From assembly GCA_036261615.1 (NCBI GenBank), contig DATAKK010000063.1:8918-72917 (forward strand): DNA of 64,000 nt. The letters run 5' to 3'. Source of the stretch: JAJYQH01 sp036261615. Its GTDB lineage: Bacteria; Actinomycetota; Actinomycetes; Propionibacteriales; Propionibacteriaceae. A program made the translations under genes and the position numbers. Under the pieces are notes generated by a model that saw nothing but the letters and a program-made list of their open reading frames with translations, ran no database searches and was not told the DNA's origin. Positions 16,351-24,692 of this stretch are shown here, one piece after another. The first letter of the stretch is position 1. Each line of letters opens with the position of its first letter.

Positions 16351-17754
16351 TCAGGCGGGACGCCGGTTGAGCCCGGCGATGCGGGCCGAGAGCACGGTGG
16401 CGAAGGTGCTCCACGCCGCGTAGGCGCCGAGCCCGGTCGCCTTGACCCGGCCCACGGACGCCGCCCGGCGCGCCAGGTCGGCCGACGAGACCGCGAGCAG
16501 CCCCGCGACGACGGCCGCCGGCCCGAGCCGGTGCGTCCGGAAGAACACCCCGCTCCACCCGGCGTTGAGCACGAGGTTCGCCGCCAGTGCCCGGGAGAAC
16601 CGGGACGCCTCGGCGTCCCGGCCCGCCTCGTGCAGGTCGCAGATCGTCGACGTCGCCGCGACGACGATCGTGGAGTAGAGCGTGCTCCAGACCGGTCCGA
16701 AGACCCAGTCCGGCGGGTTCCACGGCGGCTTGCGCAGCGAACGGAACCAGCGGCTGGACGGGTCGGTGAGCAGGCCGCCGACGACCGCCGTGCCGACCAC
16801 GCCGAGACCCACGCGGGCCAGCGTCCGGTTCCACCGGTGGGGGTCGACGGACGCCGTCGCCCTGCGGACCGCCTCGTCGAAGCCCATGGGGCCGCCCGGC
16901 GGGTCGCCCAGCAGGTCGGCGGCGTCCGACTCGTGCCGGAGCGCGTCGTGGATGAGCGAGCCGACCAGCGGGCGGGCGATGCCGGCGGGCACCGGGGTGA
17001 CCAGCCCCACCCAGTGCGACGCGAGGCCCGGCGTGAGCACCGGGACGGTGCCGACCAGGCGCGGGCCGATGCCGGTGATCCGCGCGTAGCGGCGCATCAT
17101 CTGCGAGTAGGTGAGCACCTCGTCCATCCCGAGGTCGATCGTGCGGTTCACCTCCGGCGGCAGGTCGGCCGCCCGGACGAGGTAGTGGACGACGTCGTCG
17201 ATGGCGATCGGCTGGATCCGGTTGGCGAGCCACCGGGGCCCGGTCGCCACCGGCAGCCGCTCGGTGAGGTGACGCAGCATGTCGAAGGACGCCGACCCGG
17301 CGCCGAGCACGACACCCGCCTGCAGCACCGCGGTCGGGACGCCGGACCCGAGCAGGATCTCCCCGACCTCGACCCGCGACGCCAGGTGGTCGGACAGCCG
17401 GCCACCGGTGGGGTGCAGCCCGCTGAGGTACACGATGCGTGCCACCCCCGCGTCGGCGGCCGCCCGCGCGAATCCCTGCGCCAACTCCTTGTCGCGCGCG
17501 CGGAAGTCGTCCCCGGCCTTCTCCATCGAGTGCAGCAGGTAGTAGGCCACGTGGACGCCGCTCAGCGCCGTCCGCAGGTCGTCGGCGTTGCCGGCGTCCC
17601 CCTCGGTGACCTCGACCCGGTCGCGCCACGCGGCGTCGATCCGGTCGGGGTGCCGCAGGAGCGCGCGCACCCGCCAGCCGGCGTCCAGCAGGGCGGGGAC
17701 GACGTGGGCGCCGATGTAGCCGGTGGCGCCGGTGACGAGGGCGAGTCGGGACAT
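16351..17754 (-). CDS. NAD(P)-binding SDR fused to a TspO/MBR domain
   Basis: A 467-aa two-part protein. Residues 1 to about 310 are an atypical SDR/NmrA-like domain with the nucleotide motif VTGATGYIGAHVVPALL and VYLSGLHPTG near residue 110. A membrane TspO (tryptophan-rich sensory protein) domain begins about residue 325, with the diagnostic LRKPPWNPPDWVFGPVWSTLY. It continues with hydrophobic helices and the AANLVLNAGWSGVFFR block. TspO proteins bind porphyrins and other tetrapyrroles. The SDR part may act on a related substrate, but the reaction is unknown. It is probably cotranscribed with the CPBP protease, which ends 1 base upstream of its ATG. Similar fusions exist in actinobacteria as far as I remember. 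Confidence 0.85.
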   Translation of the reverse strand: MSRLALVTGATGYIGAHVVPALLDAGWRVRALLRHPDRIDAAWRDRVEVTEGDAGNADDLRTALSGVHVAYYLLHSMEKAGDDFRARDKELAQGFARAAADAGVARIVYLSGLHPTGGRLSDHLASRVEVGEILLGSGVPTAVLQAGVVLGAGSASFDMLRHLTERLPVATGPRWLANRIQPIAIDDVVHYLVRAADLPPEVNRTIDLGMDEVLTYSQMMRRYARITGIGPRLVGTVPVLTPGLASHWVGLVTPVPAGIARPLVGSLIHDALRHESDAADLLGDPPGGPMGFDEAVRRATASVDPHRWNRTLARVGLGVVGTAVVGGLLTDPSSRWFRSLRKPPWNPPDWVFGPVWSTLYSTIVVAATSTICDLHEAGRDAEASRFSRALAANLVLNAGWSGVFFRTHRLGPAAVVAGLLAVSSADLARRAASVGRVKATGLGAYAAWSTFATVLSARIAGLNRRPA

Positions 17755-17755
17755 G

Positions 17756-18481
17756 TCAGCCTCCCAGCGACAGCATCAGGGGCAAGAGGTACAGCATTCC
17801 GAGCGACCAGGTCACATGGGTGACGATCGGCCCGAGGACTCCGCCGGTGACCCGGCGCTCGGCGGTGGTGAGCAGCCCCAGGCACAGGGCCGCCAGGGTC
17901 AGCAGCGGGACGCCGCTCACCAGCGTGGACGCCGCGTACAGCACGACGGTGACCGGGCCGTTCCACCGCTCGTCGATGGCGGCGTACAGCGACCCGCGGA
18001 AGAACAGCTCCTCGGCGACGCCGTTGACCGCCGTGATCACCCCGACGAGCCACCACGAGCCGTGCCGGGCGTGGTCGAGGAGGTGGTCGACGGGGTGCCG
18101 CAGCAGCGGGACGTGCGCGACGACCAGCGCCCCGGCGAGGAAGATCAGCAGCAGGGCGGCCCCCAGCACGAAGGCCTGCAACACCGGGCGGCCGATCCGT
18201 CCCTCCCGGGTGTGGGCGCGGCCGAGGTAGAGGCGTCCGGACGCGAACGCCCCCACCGTCCAGATCGCCGCGACCCCGAGGGTGGCCGCGTAGAAGGCGG
18301 GGTCCCCGGGGCGGATCGACAGCGCCGCGCCCAGGGCCGCCGCCCCGGCGACCAGCGTCACGGCCGACACGATCCGGCGCCGGCGCAGCTGTGCGCGCGT
18401 CTCCCGGTGGTCGCGCGGCACCGGGGTGACCAGGGACGCCGTGAAGAACGCTCCCAGCTCCCTGAGCACCGCTGTGATCAT
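17756..18481 (-). CDS. CPBP-family intramembrane metalloprotease
   Basis: A 241-aa multi-pass membrane protein of the CPBP (CAAX protease and bacteriocin-processing, Abi) family. Motif 1, EELFFRGSLYAAI, gives the catalytic EExxxR (about residue 160). The C-terminal THVTWSLGMLYL supplies the metal-binding histidine in the GP-x(3)-H position. Six or more hydrophobic segments are visible. The substrate is unknown; related proteins process prenylated proteins or give bacteriocin self-immunity. The ATG at 18481 has a GAGGAC site upstream. It comes first in a probable two-gene unit with the SDR-TspO fusion, one base apart. Confidence 0.88.
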   Translation of the reverse strand: MITAVLRELGAFFTASLVTPVPRDHRETRAQLRRRRIVSAVTLVAGAAALGAALSIRPGDPAFYAATLGVAAIWTVGAFASGRLYLGRAHTREGRIGRPVLQAFVLGAALLLIFLAGALVVAHVPLLRHPVDHLLDHARHGSWWLVGVITAVNGVAEELFFRGSLYAAIDERWNGPVTVVLYAASTLVSGVPLLTLAALCLGLLTTAERRVTGGVLGPIVTHVTWSLGMLYLLPLMLSLGG

Positions 18482-18564
18482 GCGACCGTCCTCGGCTCGG
18501 CTGCCGGTCAGGCCCGCCTGCCGGTCAACCCATCCTGCCAGGGGCCCGGTGCTCGGGGGCCGGG

Positions 18565-18649
18565 GCGGCTGGCGATCTCGACGCTCCAGCTGGCGAATTC
18601 TGCTCCAGAGGCGTCGAGAACGCCAGCAACAGCAGAGATCGCCAGCCGC
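18565..18649. repeat. Palindromic intergenic element C
   Basis: Arms 18568-18584 (GCTGGCGATCTCGACGC) and 18611-18627 are inverted with one mismatch, and an AGCAGAGATCGCCAGCC half-site follows at 18631-18647. Relative to A and B, a G-to-T change in one arm is matched by C-to-A in the partners. This copy lies between two codirectional minus-strand genes. Confidence 0.75.
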
Positions 18650-18674
18650 TCGGCCGGACGCCGGAGGGCCCGGC

Positions 18675-20219
18675 TCAGGTGACGGCGCCCAGGTGCCAGG
18701 GGACGAACTCGTTGTCGCCGTAGCCGAGCTCCTCGCTGAGCGACTTCCGGCCGCTGGCGAGGTCGAGGATCGCGTCGTAGATCTCCCGGCCCTTGACCTC
18801 CACCGGAACGCCCTGCTCGACGATGTCGCCGCAGTCGATGTCCATGTCGTCGGACATCCGCCGGTAGGTGTCGGAGTTGGTCGACAGCTTGAGGATCGGG
18901 GCCGGCTTGGTGCCGAGGGCCGACCCGCGTCCGGTCGTGAACACGACGAGGTTGCACCCCCCGGCGATGAGGCCGGTGACCGAGACCGGGTCGTAGCCGG
19001 GGGTGTCCATGAACGAGAAGCCCCGCTCGGTGATCGGCTCCGCGTAGCGGTAGACCGCGACCATGGGGGAGTGCCCGCCCTTCGCCACCGCGCCGAGCGA
19101 CTTCTCGAGGATCGTGGTGATCCCGCCCTCCTTGTTGCCGGGGGAGGGGTTGTTGTCCATCGACCCGCCGTCGGCGGCCGTGTACGACTCCCACCAGGCG
19201 AGCCGGTCGAGCAGCGTCTGCGCCACCTCCGGCGACGTGGCCCGGCGGATGAGCAGGTCCTCGGCGCCGTATACCTCGGGAGTCTCGGCGAGCACCGAGC
19301 GTCCGCCCTGGGCGACGATGAGGTCGGACGCCACGCCGAGCGCGGGGTTGGCGGTCACCGCCGACCACCCGTCGGAGCCGCCGCAGTTGAGGCCGACGAC
19401 CAGTTCCGACACGGGCACCTCCTCGCGTTCGACCTTCGCCACCTCCGGTGCCATCGCCTGCAGTTCACGGACGCCGCGCGCGATCGACGCCTTGGTGCCG
19501 CCCTCGTCCTGCACGGTGAAGCGCACGACCGGAACCTCCGGGCGGAACTCGATCCCGTCGAGCATCCCCTCCATCTGGTTCATCTCGCAGCCGAGGCCGA
19601 TGAGCAGGACGCCGCCGACGTTCGGGTGGCGCGCGTAGCCCATGAGCGTGCGGCGCAGCGTCTGCAGGCCCTCGCTCTCGCCCGCGTGGCCGCAGCCCTG
19701 CTCATGGGTGACCGCCATCACCCCGTCGATCGTCGGATACTCGTCGAGCAGCCCGGACGCCTCCGCCCGTGCGGCGATCGCCTTGCACACGGTCGCCGAG
19801 CAGTTCACCGAGCTCACGACGGCGAGGTAGTTGCGGGTGGCGACCGAGCCGTCGGAGCGGCGGATGCCGAGGAAGCTGCGCCGCTCGGGCAGGTCGAGGG
19901 CGGGCGCGTCCGGGTCGAGCGCGGTGCCGGCGTCCGAGGCCTGGGAGGCGCCGTGGGGCGAGAACACGAGGTTGTGCGAGTGCACGTGCTCGCCGGTGCG
20001 GATCGGCCGGGTCGCGACGCCGATGACGTGGCCGTACTTCAGCACCGGGTCGCCCTCGGCGATGTCGGTGAGAGCCACCTTGTGGCCCCGGCCGATCGCG
20101 TCGACCAGCCGCACCTCGCCGCCGGCGTCCAGGTCGGCCGTGGCGCCGGCGTCGAGGTCGCGCAGGGCGACGGCGACGTTGTCCTGGGGTTCGAGTGCGT
20201 GCAGTGCGTGGGCAGTCAC
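18675..20219 (-). CDS. uxaA: Altronate dehydratase
   Basis: A 514-aa one-piece altronate dehydratase that converts D-altronate to 2-keto-3-deoxygluconate (KDG). The N-terminal SAF-like domain (about residues 1-95) contains VLKYGHVIGVATRPIRTGEHVHSHN. The large C-terminal domain has FLGIRRSDGSVATRNYLAVVSSVNCS, an HEQGCGH motif and LNCGGSDGWS, whose cysteines and histidines fit the iron site of the UxaA/GarD family. It ends the operon uxaC2-eda-kdgK-uxaA, 28 bases from kdgK. It is the only sugar-acid dehydratase in the window, which argues that the LacI-controlled half of the locus uses galacturonate. Galactarate dehydratase is a less likely role. Confidence 0.92.
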   Translation of the reverse strand: MTAHALHALEPQDNVAVALRDLDAGATADLDAGGEVRLVDAIGRGHKVALTDIAEGDPVLKYGHVIGVATRPIRTGEHVHSHNLVFSPHGASQASDAGTALDPDAPALDLPERRSFLGIRRSDGSVATRNYLAVVSSVNCSATVCKAIAARAEASGLLDEYPTIDGVMAVTHEQGCGHAGESEGLQTLRRTLMGYARHPNVGGVLLIGLGCEMNQMEGMLDGIEFRPEVPVVRFTVQDEGGTKASIARGVRELQAMAPEVAKVEREEVPVSELVVGLNCGGSDGWSAVTANPALGVASDLIVAQGGRSVLAETPEVYGAEDLLIRRATSPEVAQTLLDRLAWWESYTAADGGSMDNNPSPGNKEGGITTILEKSLGAVAKGGHSPMVAVYRYAEPITERGFSFMDTPGYDPVSVTGLIAGGCNLVVFTTGRGSALGTKPAPILKLSTNSDTYRRMSDDMDIDCGDIVEQGVPVEVKGREIYDAILDLASGRKSLSEELGYGDNEFVPWHLGAVT

Positions 20220-20247
20220 GTCGTTGCTCCTTGTCTCGGAGATGTCG

Positions 20248-21351
20248 TCAGCGGTCGACCCGGGCCGTGCCGCCGCCCGCGAGCTTGAACACCTCGGCAG
20301 CCGTGGCCATCGACGTGTCGCCCGGGGTGGTCATCGCCAGCGCGCCGTGGGCGGCGCCGTAGTCGACGCAGGTCTGCAGGGGTTGGCCGGTGATCAGCCC
20401 GTAGACCAGCCCGGACGCGAACGAGTCGCCCCCGCCGACCCGGTCGAGGATCTCGAGCCCGTCGCGCTGGGTGGCCTGCACCAGGCCGGCGTCGCGCGAC
20501 CAGGCGATCGCTCCCCAGTCGTTGACGGTGGCCGAGCGGACGCCGCGCATGGTGGTGGCGATCACCGCGAAGTTCGGGTAGGCGGCGGAGGCGGTCTCGA
20601 TCATCCGGCGGAAGCCCTCGATCGGCAGTTCGGTGAGGTTCTCGTCGACGCCCTCGACCTCGAACCCGAGGGCGGCGGTGAAGTCCTCCTCGTTGCCGAT
20701 CATCACGTCGACGTACCTGGCCAGTTCGCGGTTGACCTCCTGCGCCCGCGCCTGGCCGCCGATCGACTTCCAGAGGCTGGGCCGGTAGTTGAGGTCGTAG
20801 CTGACGACCGTCCCGTGCTCGCGGGCCGCCTTGACGACGGCGAGACAGGTTTCGGCCGCGGTGTCGGACAGCGCCGCGTAGATGCCGCCGGTGTGCAGCC
20901 ACCGCACGCCCTGCTCGCCGAACAGCCGGTCGAGGTCGAGGTCGCCGGGCCGCAGCTGGCTGATCGCGGTGTTGCCCCGGTCGGACACCCCCTTGGCCCC
21001 CCGGACGCCGAAGCCGCGCTCGGTGAAGTTGAGGCCGTTGCGGACGCTGCGTCCGACGCCGTCGGAGGGCACCCACCGCACCATCGACGTGTCGACGCCG
21101 CCGGTGAGCATGAAGTCCTCGACCAGCCGGCCGACCTCGTCGTCGACGAGCGCGGTGAGCACCGCCGTGCGCAGCCCGAACACCTTGCGCAGGCCGCGGA
21201 CGACGTTGTACTCGCCGCCGCCCTCCCAGGCTGCGAACTGGCGGGCGGTGCGGATGCGTCCCTCGCCCGGGTCGAGGCGCAGCATCACCTCGCCGAGCGA
21301 CACGGCGTCGTAGCGGCAGTCCTCGGCAGGCCTCACGGTCAGGCTGGTCAT
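20248..21351 (-). CDS. kdgK: 2-keto-3-deoxygluconate kinase (PfkB family)
   Basis: A 367-aa PfkB sugar kinase placed to phosphorylate KDG to KDPG. It opens with VSLGEVMLRLDPGEGRI, has the early GGGEYNVVRGL substrate loop and YDLNYRPSLW, and the anion-hole motif RVGGGDSFASG with catalytic Asp309. The usual GAGD is GGGD here, as in many KDG kinases. It lies between uxaA and eda in one operon, with gaps of 28 and 31 bases. I took ATG 21351, with AGGAGCTGCC directly upstream; the frame extends further but into the aldolase gene. Confidence 0.9.
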   Translation of the reverse strand: MTSLTVRPAEDCRYDAVSLGEVMLRLDPGEGRIRTARQFAAWEGGGEYNVVRGLRKVFGLRTAVLTALVDDEVGRLVEDFMLTGGVDTSMVRWVPSDGVGRSVRNGLNFTERGFGVRGAKGVSDRGNTAISQLRPGDLDLDRLFGEQGVRWLHTGGIYAALSDTAAETCLAVVKAAREHGTVVSYDLNYRPSLWKSIGGQARAQEVNRELARYVDVMIGNEEDFTAALGFEVEGVDENLTELPIEGFRRMIETASAAYPNFAVIATTMRGVRSATVNDWGAIAWSRDAGLVQATQRDGLEILDRVGGGDSFASGLVYGLITGQPLQTCVDYGAAHGALAMTTPGDTSMATAAEVFKLAGGGTARVDR

Positions 21352-21382
21352 GGCAGCTCCTTCGGTCAACGTCTCGATGCCG

Positions 21383-22009
21383 TCACTTGGAGATCTGGGC
21401 CGCGGCGGCGACGGCCTCGGCGCACAGCTTGGCGACGGTGTCGGTGTCCCCGGCATCCACCGCCTTGGCCGGCACCATCCACGACCCGCCGACCGCGGGG
21501 ATGCACGGCTGGCCCAGGTAGTCGGCGAGGTTGGCGAGGCTGACGCCCCCGGTCGGGATGAACTGGACGTCGCCGAACGGGGCCGACAGGGCCGCGATCG
21601 CCTTGGCTCCACCGTACGAGCCGGCTGGGAAGAACTTGACGGTGTCGATGCCGAGCTTGCGGGCGGCCATGATCTCCGACGGGGTGACGCAGCCGGGCAG
21701 CACGTCGAGGTCGCGCTCCTGGGCGCGGCGGACGACGTCGGCGTCCAGCCCGGGGCTGACGATGAAGCGGGCGCCCGCGTCGGCCGCCCGGTCGACCTGC
21801 GCGGTGGTGACCACCGTGCCCGCCCCCACGAGCAGGTCGTCGCGGCGGGCCAGCGCGCGGATCGTGTCGGCGGCGGCCGCGGTGCGGAAGGTGACCTCGG
21901 CGATCGGCAGGCCCCCGCGCACCAGGGCTTCGCCCAGGGCGTCGGCCTGCGCGGCGTCCGAGCACACCACCACGGGGACGATGCGGTAGCGGGTGATGTG
22001 GCTCAGCAT
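21383..22009 (-). CDS. eda: KDPG/KHG aldolase
   Basis: A 208-aa class I aldolase that cleaves KDPG to pyruvate and glyceraldehyde-3-phosphate. The Schiff-base lysine is K125 in DTVKFFPAG, the catalytic glutamate E38 is in IAEVTFRT, and VGAGTVVT plus FIPTGGVSLAN complete the family pattern. The ATG at 22009 has a GGAGGA site 9 bases upstream. It is second in the operon behind uxaC2 and directly supplies central metabolism from the KDG branch. It might also take 4-hydroxy-2-oxoglutarate, as family members often do. Confidence 0.94.
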   Translation of the reverse strand: MLSHITRYRIVPVVVCSDAAQADALGEALVRGGLPIAEVTFRTAAAADTIRALARRDDLLVGAGTVVTTAQVDRAADAGARFIVSPGLDADVVRRAQERDLDVLPGCVTPSEIMAARKLGIDTVKFFPAGSYGGAKAIAALSAPFGDVQFIPTGGVSLANLADYLGQPCIPAVGGSWMVPAKAVDAGDTDTVAKLCAEAVAAAAQISK

Positions 22010-22040
22010 GATCGGGTTCCTCCTGGCGGGTCGGGTGCGG

Positions 22041-23462
22041 TCAGCGGCGCGCGTACGCGGCCTGCGGAATACGGTAGGCGAGGTCGACGGCCGTCTCGTG
22101 CGCCTCGTCCTCACCCAGCCGGTGCTCGAGCACCAGCCGGGCGAGGTAGCCGGCGTCGATGCGGCGGGCCAGGTCGTGCCGGGCCGGGATGGACGCGAAG
22201 GCGCGGGTGTCGTCGACGAAGCCCGACAGGTTGTAGAAACCGGCCGTCTCGGTCGCGGTCTCGCGGAACCGGCGCATGCCCTCGGGGGAGTCGATGAACC
22301 ACCAGGGCGCACCGAGGCGGACGCTGGGGTAGACGCCGGCGAGCGGGGCGAGCTCGCGGGTGTAGACGGTCTCGTCGATCGTGAACAGGATGCAGCGGAA
22401 GCCGGGGTCCATTCCGAACGCCTCGAGCATCGGGCGCAGCGCGTGCGTGTACTCAGCCGCGATCGGGATGTCGAAGCCCTTGTCCGGGCCGTGCTTGGCG
22501 AACATCCCGTCGTGATGGTTGCGCAGCACCCCGGGGTGGATCTGCATGACCAGCCCGTCGTCGCGGGCCATGCCGGCGAACTGGAACAGCATGTTGCCGG
22601 CGAACGCGCGGGCCTCCGCCGGGCTCAGCCGCTCACCTCCGAGGGCCCGGGCGAACAGCGCCTGCGCCACCCCGTCGTCGAGGGGTGTCGTGTCCGCGTA
22701 CTCGTGGCCGTGGTCGCTGGCCCGGGCCCCGGCCGCGACGAAGGCGGCGCGCCGCCGCCGCAGCGCCTCGAGGAAGCTCGGGTAGTCGCCGACCTCCATG
22801 CCGGCCGCGGCGCCGAGCCGGCGCACGTCGTCGGGCCAGGTGGGCCGGTCGGGGTAGGCGACCGCGTCGGGGCGGAAGGTGGGGACCACCCGCTCGCCGT
22901 AGCCGGCGTCCGCGAGCCGCCCGTGCTGGGCGAGGTCGGACGACGCCGGGTCGGTCGTGCTGATGATCTCGATGTTGAACCGGTCCAGGAGCTGCAGCGG
23001 GCGGAAGTCGGGCCGGGCGACGACCTCGGAGATGCGGTCGTAGATCGCGTCGGCGGTCTCGGCGCTCGGCACCTCGGTCACCTCGAACACCGTGGCGAGC
23101 TCGTGCTCCAGCCAGAAGCGCGAGGGGGTGCCCCGGAACAGCTTCCAGTTGCTGCAGAACCGGCGCCAGATCTCCCGCGGGTCGGTCTCGGTGGGTCCGC
23201 CGTCCTCGCGCGGGACGCCGAGGTCGGTGAGCGGGACGCCCTGCGACACGAGCATCCGGGTGACGTAGTGGTCGGGGACGATGAGCAGCCGTGCCGGGTC
23301 GTCGAACGCGTCGTTGTCGGCGAACACCTGGGCCTCGACGTGCCCGTGCATGCACACGAGGGGCAGGCCCTCGGTCTGCCGGAGGATGGAGCGCGCCAGC
23401 GAACGCTGGGCCGGGTCCACCGGCAGCGCGCGGTCTGGGTGCAGCTCGAGTGTTTCGGCCAT
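22041..23462 (-). CDS. uxaC: Uronate isomerase (copy 2, galacturonate arm)
   Basis: A second 473-aa UxaC, with CMHGHVEAQVFADN near residue 40 (metal-binding HxH), DHYVTRMLVSQGV, CILFTIDETVYTRELAPLAGVY and the C-terminal SIPARHDLARRIDAGYLARLVLEHRLGEDEA. It leads the operon with eda, kdgK and uxaA. Its partners point to galacturonate -> tagaturonate. The ATG at 23462 has an AGGAGATGTC ribosome site. A LacI-type operator lies 33 bases upstream. Both copies have the same length and end with the same ARHD...LVLEHRL pattern, so they come from an old duplication. Confidence 0.93.
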   Translation of the reverse strand: MAETLELHPDRALPVDPAQRSLARSILRQTEGLPLVCMHGHVEAQVFADNDAFDDPARLLIVPDHYVTRMLVSQGVPLTDLGVPREDGGPTETDPREIWRRFCSNWKLFRGTPSRFWLEHELATVFEVTEVPSAETADAIYDRISEVVARPDFRPLQLLDRFNIEIISTTDPASSDLAQHGRLADAGYGERVVPTFRPDAVAYPDRPTWPDDVRRLGAAAGMEVGDYPSFLEALRRRRAAFVAAGARASDHGHEYADTTPLDDGVAQALFARALGGERLSPAEARAFAGNMLFQFAGMARDDGLVMQIHPGVLRNHHDGMFAKHGPDKGFDIPIAAEYTHALRPMLEAFGMDPGFRCILFTIDETVYTRELAPLAGVYPSVRLGAPWWFIDSPEGMRRFRETATETAGFYNLSGFVDDTRAFASIPARHDLARRIDAGYLARLVLEHRLGEDEAHETAVDLAYRIPQAAYARR

Positions 23463-23494
23463 GACATCTCCTGAGGGCTGCCGGGGGAACGTCC

Positions 23495-23508
23495 TGCAAA
23501 CGATTGCA
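23495..23508. promoter_or_regulatory. LacI-type operator 1
   Basis: TGCAAACGATTGCA has 5-base inverted ends around a central ACGA, in the form typical of LacI/GalR-family sites. It lies 33 bases upstream of the uxaC2 start and 90 bases centre to centre from a second copy near the lacI gene. Confidence 0.75.
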
Positions 23509-23584
23509 CCCAGCTTCCGGCATGTCAAGGGGCGTACCGCCGGGCATCCGCTCAACGGCGCGGCGCAGGCCTGGGGCGTGCTTG

Positions 23585-23598
23585 TGCACTCGATTGCA
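23585..23598. promoter_or_regulatory. LacI-type operator 2
   Basis: TGCACTCGATTGCA matches operator 1 at 12 of 14 positions. It sits just upstream of a TAGCGT -10-like box (23606-23611), in front of the LacI-family gene. This fits autoregulation and joint control of both divergent units. Confidence 0.75.
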
Positions 23599-23632
23599 GA
23601 GGAGGTAGCGTCTCGGGGGACAGGGAGGTGCC

Positions 23633-24685
23633 ATGCCGCTGAGTTCCGGTTCCGGGACCGGCCCCGCGGCGTCCGAGCCGGGACGCCGGGAGGCGTCGGG
23701 TGCCACCCTGCGCGACCTCGCCGCCGCGGCGGGCGTCTCGGTGGCGACGGCGTCCAGGGCCTTCTCCCGGCCGGAGAAGGTCGACACCTCGACCCGGGAG
23801 CGCATCCTCCGGCTTGCCGCCGAGCTCAAGTACGTGCCCAACCGGGCCGCGCAGGCCCTCATCACCGGGCGCACGATGTCGCTCGGCCTCGTCGTGCCCG
23901 ACCTCAACAATCCGTTCTACGGGGGTCTCATCAAGGGCGCCCAGGACCTCGCCCGCTCGCTCGGCCGCTCGGTGCTCATCGCCGACACCGATGAGGATCC
24001 CGACGTCGAGCTGAGCATCGTCGAGCAGTTGGCGCAGCGCACGGACGCCGTCGTGCTCTGCTCCAGTCGCATGCCGGACGCCGACCTCGAGCGCGCCAAC
24101 CGGCTGTGCCCGGTGGTGCTCGTCAACCGCGAGCACGCCGGCGTCCCGGCCGTCACCTTCGACTCCGACTCGGGAGTGCGCGAGGCGGCCGTGCACCTGC
24201 GCGCGCTCGGCCATCGTCGGGTGGGCTACGTCGGGGGACCGGTGCTGAGTTTCAGCGACGCCGCGAGGTCGGCGAGCCTCGGCCAGGTGTTCCCCGAGCA
24301 CGGGCTCGAGGTGGTGCTGCTCGGCAACCACGAGCCGACCTTCGAGGGCGGACGCCGGGCGGCCGACCGGGTGCTGCTCGCCGATGTCACCGCGGTGATG
24401 GTCTACAACGACGTGATGGCGATGGGCCTGGTCGGCCGGCTGCTGGGCTACGGCCTCGAGATCCCACGCGAGCTGAGCGTCATCGGCTGGGACGACATCG
24501 AGTTCTCTGAGATGTTCACCCCGGCACTGACCACCATCCGGGTGCCCCGGGCGGAGGCGGGACGGGCCGCCGTCGACTACCTCGAGTCGGCCCTCACCGG
24601 CCACCCGACCGCGCCGCCCCGGCTGGAGACGCGGCTCGTGTTCCGGCAGACCACGGCCCGGGCCCACCGGCGTCAGGTCGAGTGA
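23633..24685 (+). CDS. LacI-family transcriptional regulator of the hexuronate genes
   Basis: A 350-aa LacI/GalR regulator. The helix-turn-helix occupies about residues 20-45 (ATLRDLAAAAGVSVATASRAF), and the hinge-helix segment follows at YVPNRAAQALITGRT. A periplasmic-binding-protein-like sensor domain (about 80-345) begins SLGLVVPDLNNPFYGGLIKGA. It is divergent from the uxaC2 operon and just upstream of the reductase gene, with two near-identical operators in between. It is therefore the likely repressor of both units, released by a hexuronate or a pathway intermediate; the ligand is a guess. The ATG at 23633 has a GGGAGG site. Confidence 0.92.
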   Translation: MPLSSGSGTGPAASEPGRREASGATLRDLAAAAGVSVATASRAFSRPEKVDTSTRERILRLAAELKYVPNRAAQALITGRTMSLGLVVPDLNNPFYGGLIKGAQDLARSLGRSVLIADTDEDPDVELSIVEQLAQRTDAVVLCSSRMPDADLERANRLCPVVLVNREHAGVPAVTFDSDSGVREAAVHLRALGHRRVGYVGGPVLSFSDAARSASLGQVFPEHGLEVVLLGNHEPTFEGGRRAADRVLLADVTAVMVYNDVMAMGLVGRLLGYGLEIPRELSVIGWDDIEFSEMFTPALTTIRVPRAEAGRAAVDYLESALTGHPTAPPRLETRLVFRQTTARAHRRQVE

Positions 24686-24692
24686 GGGGCCC

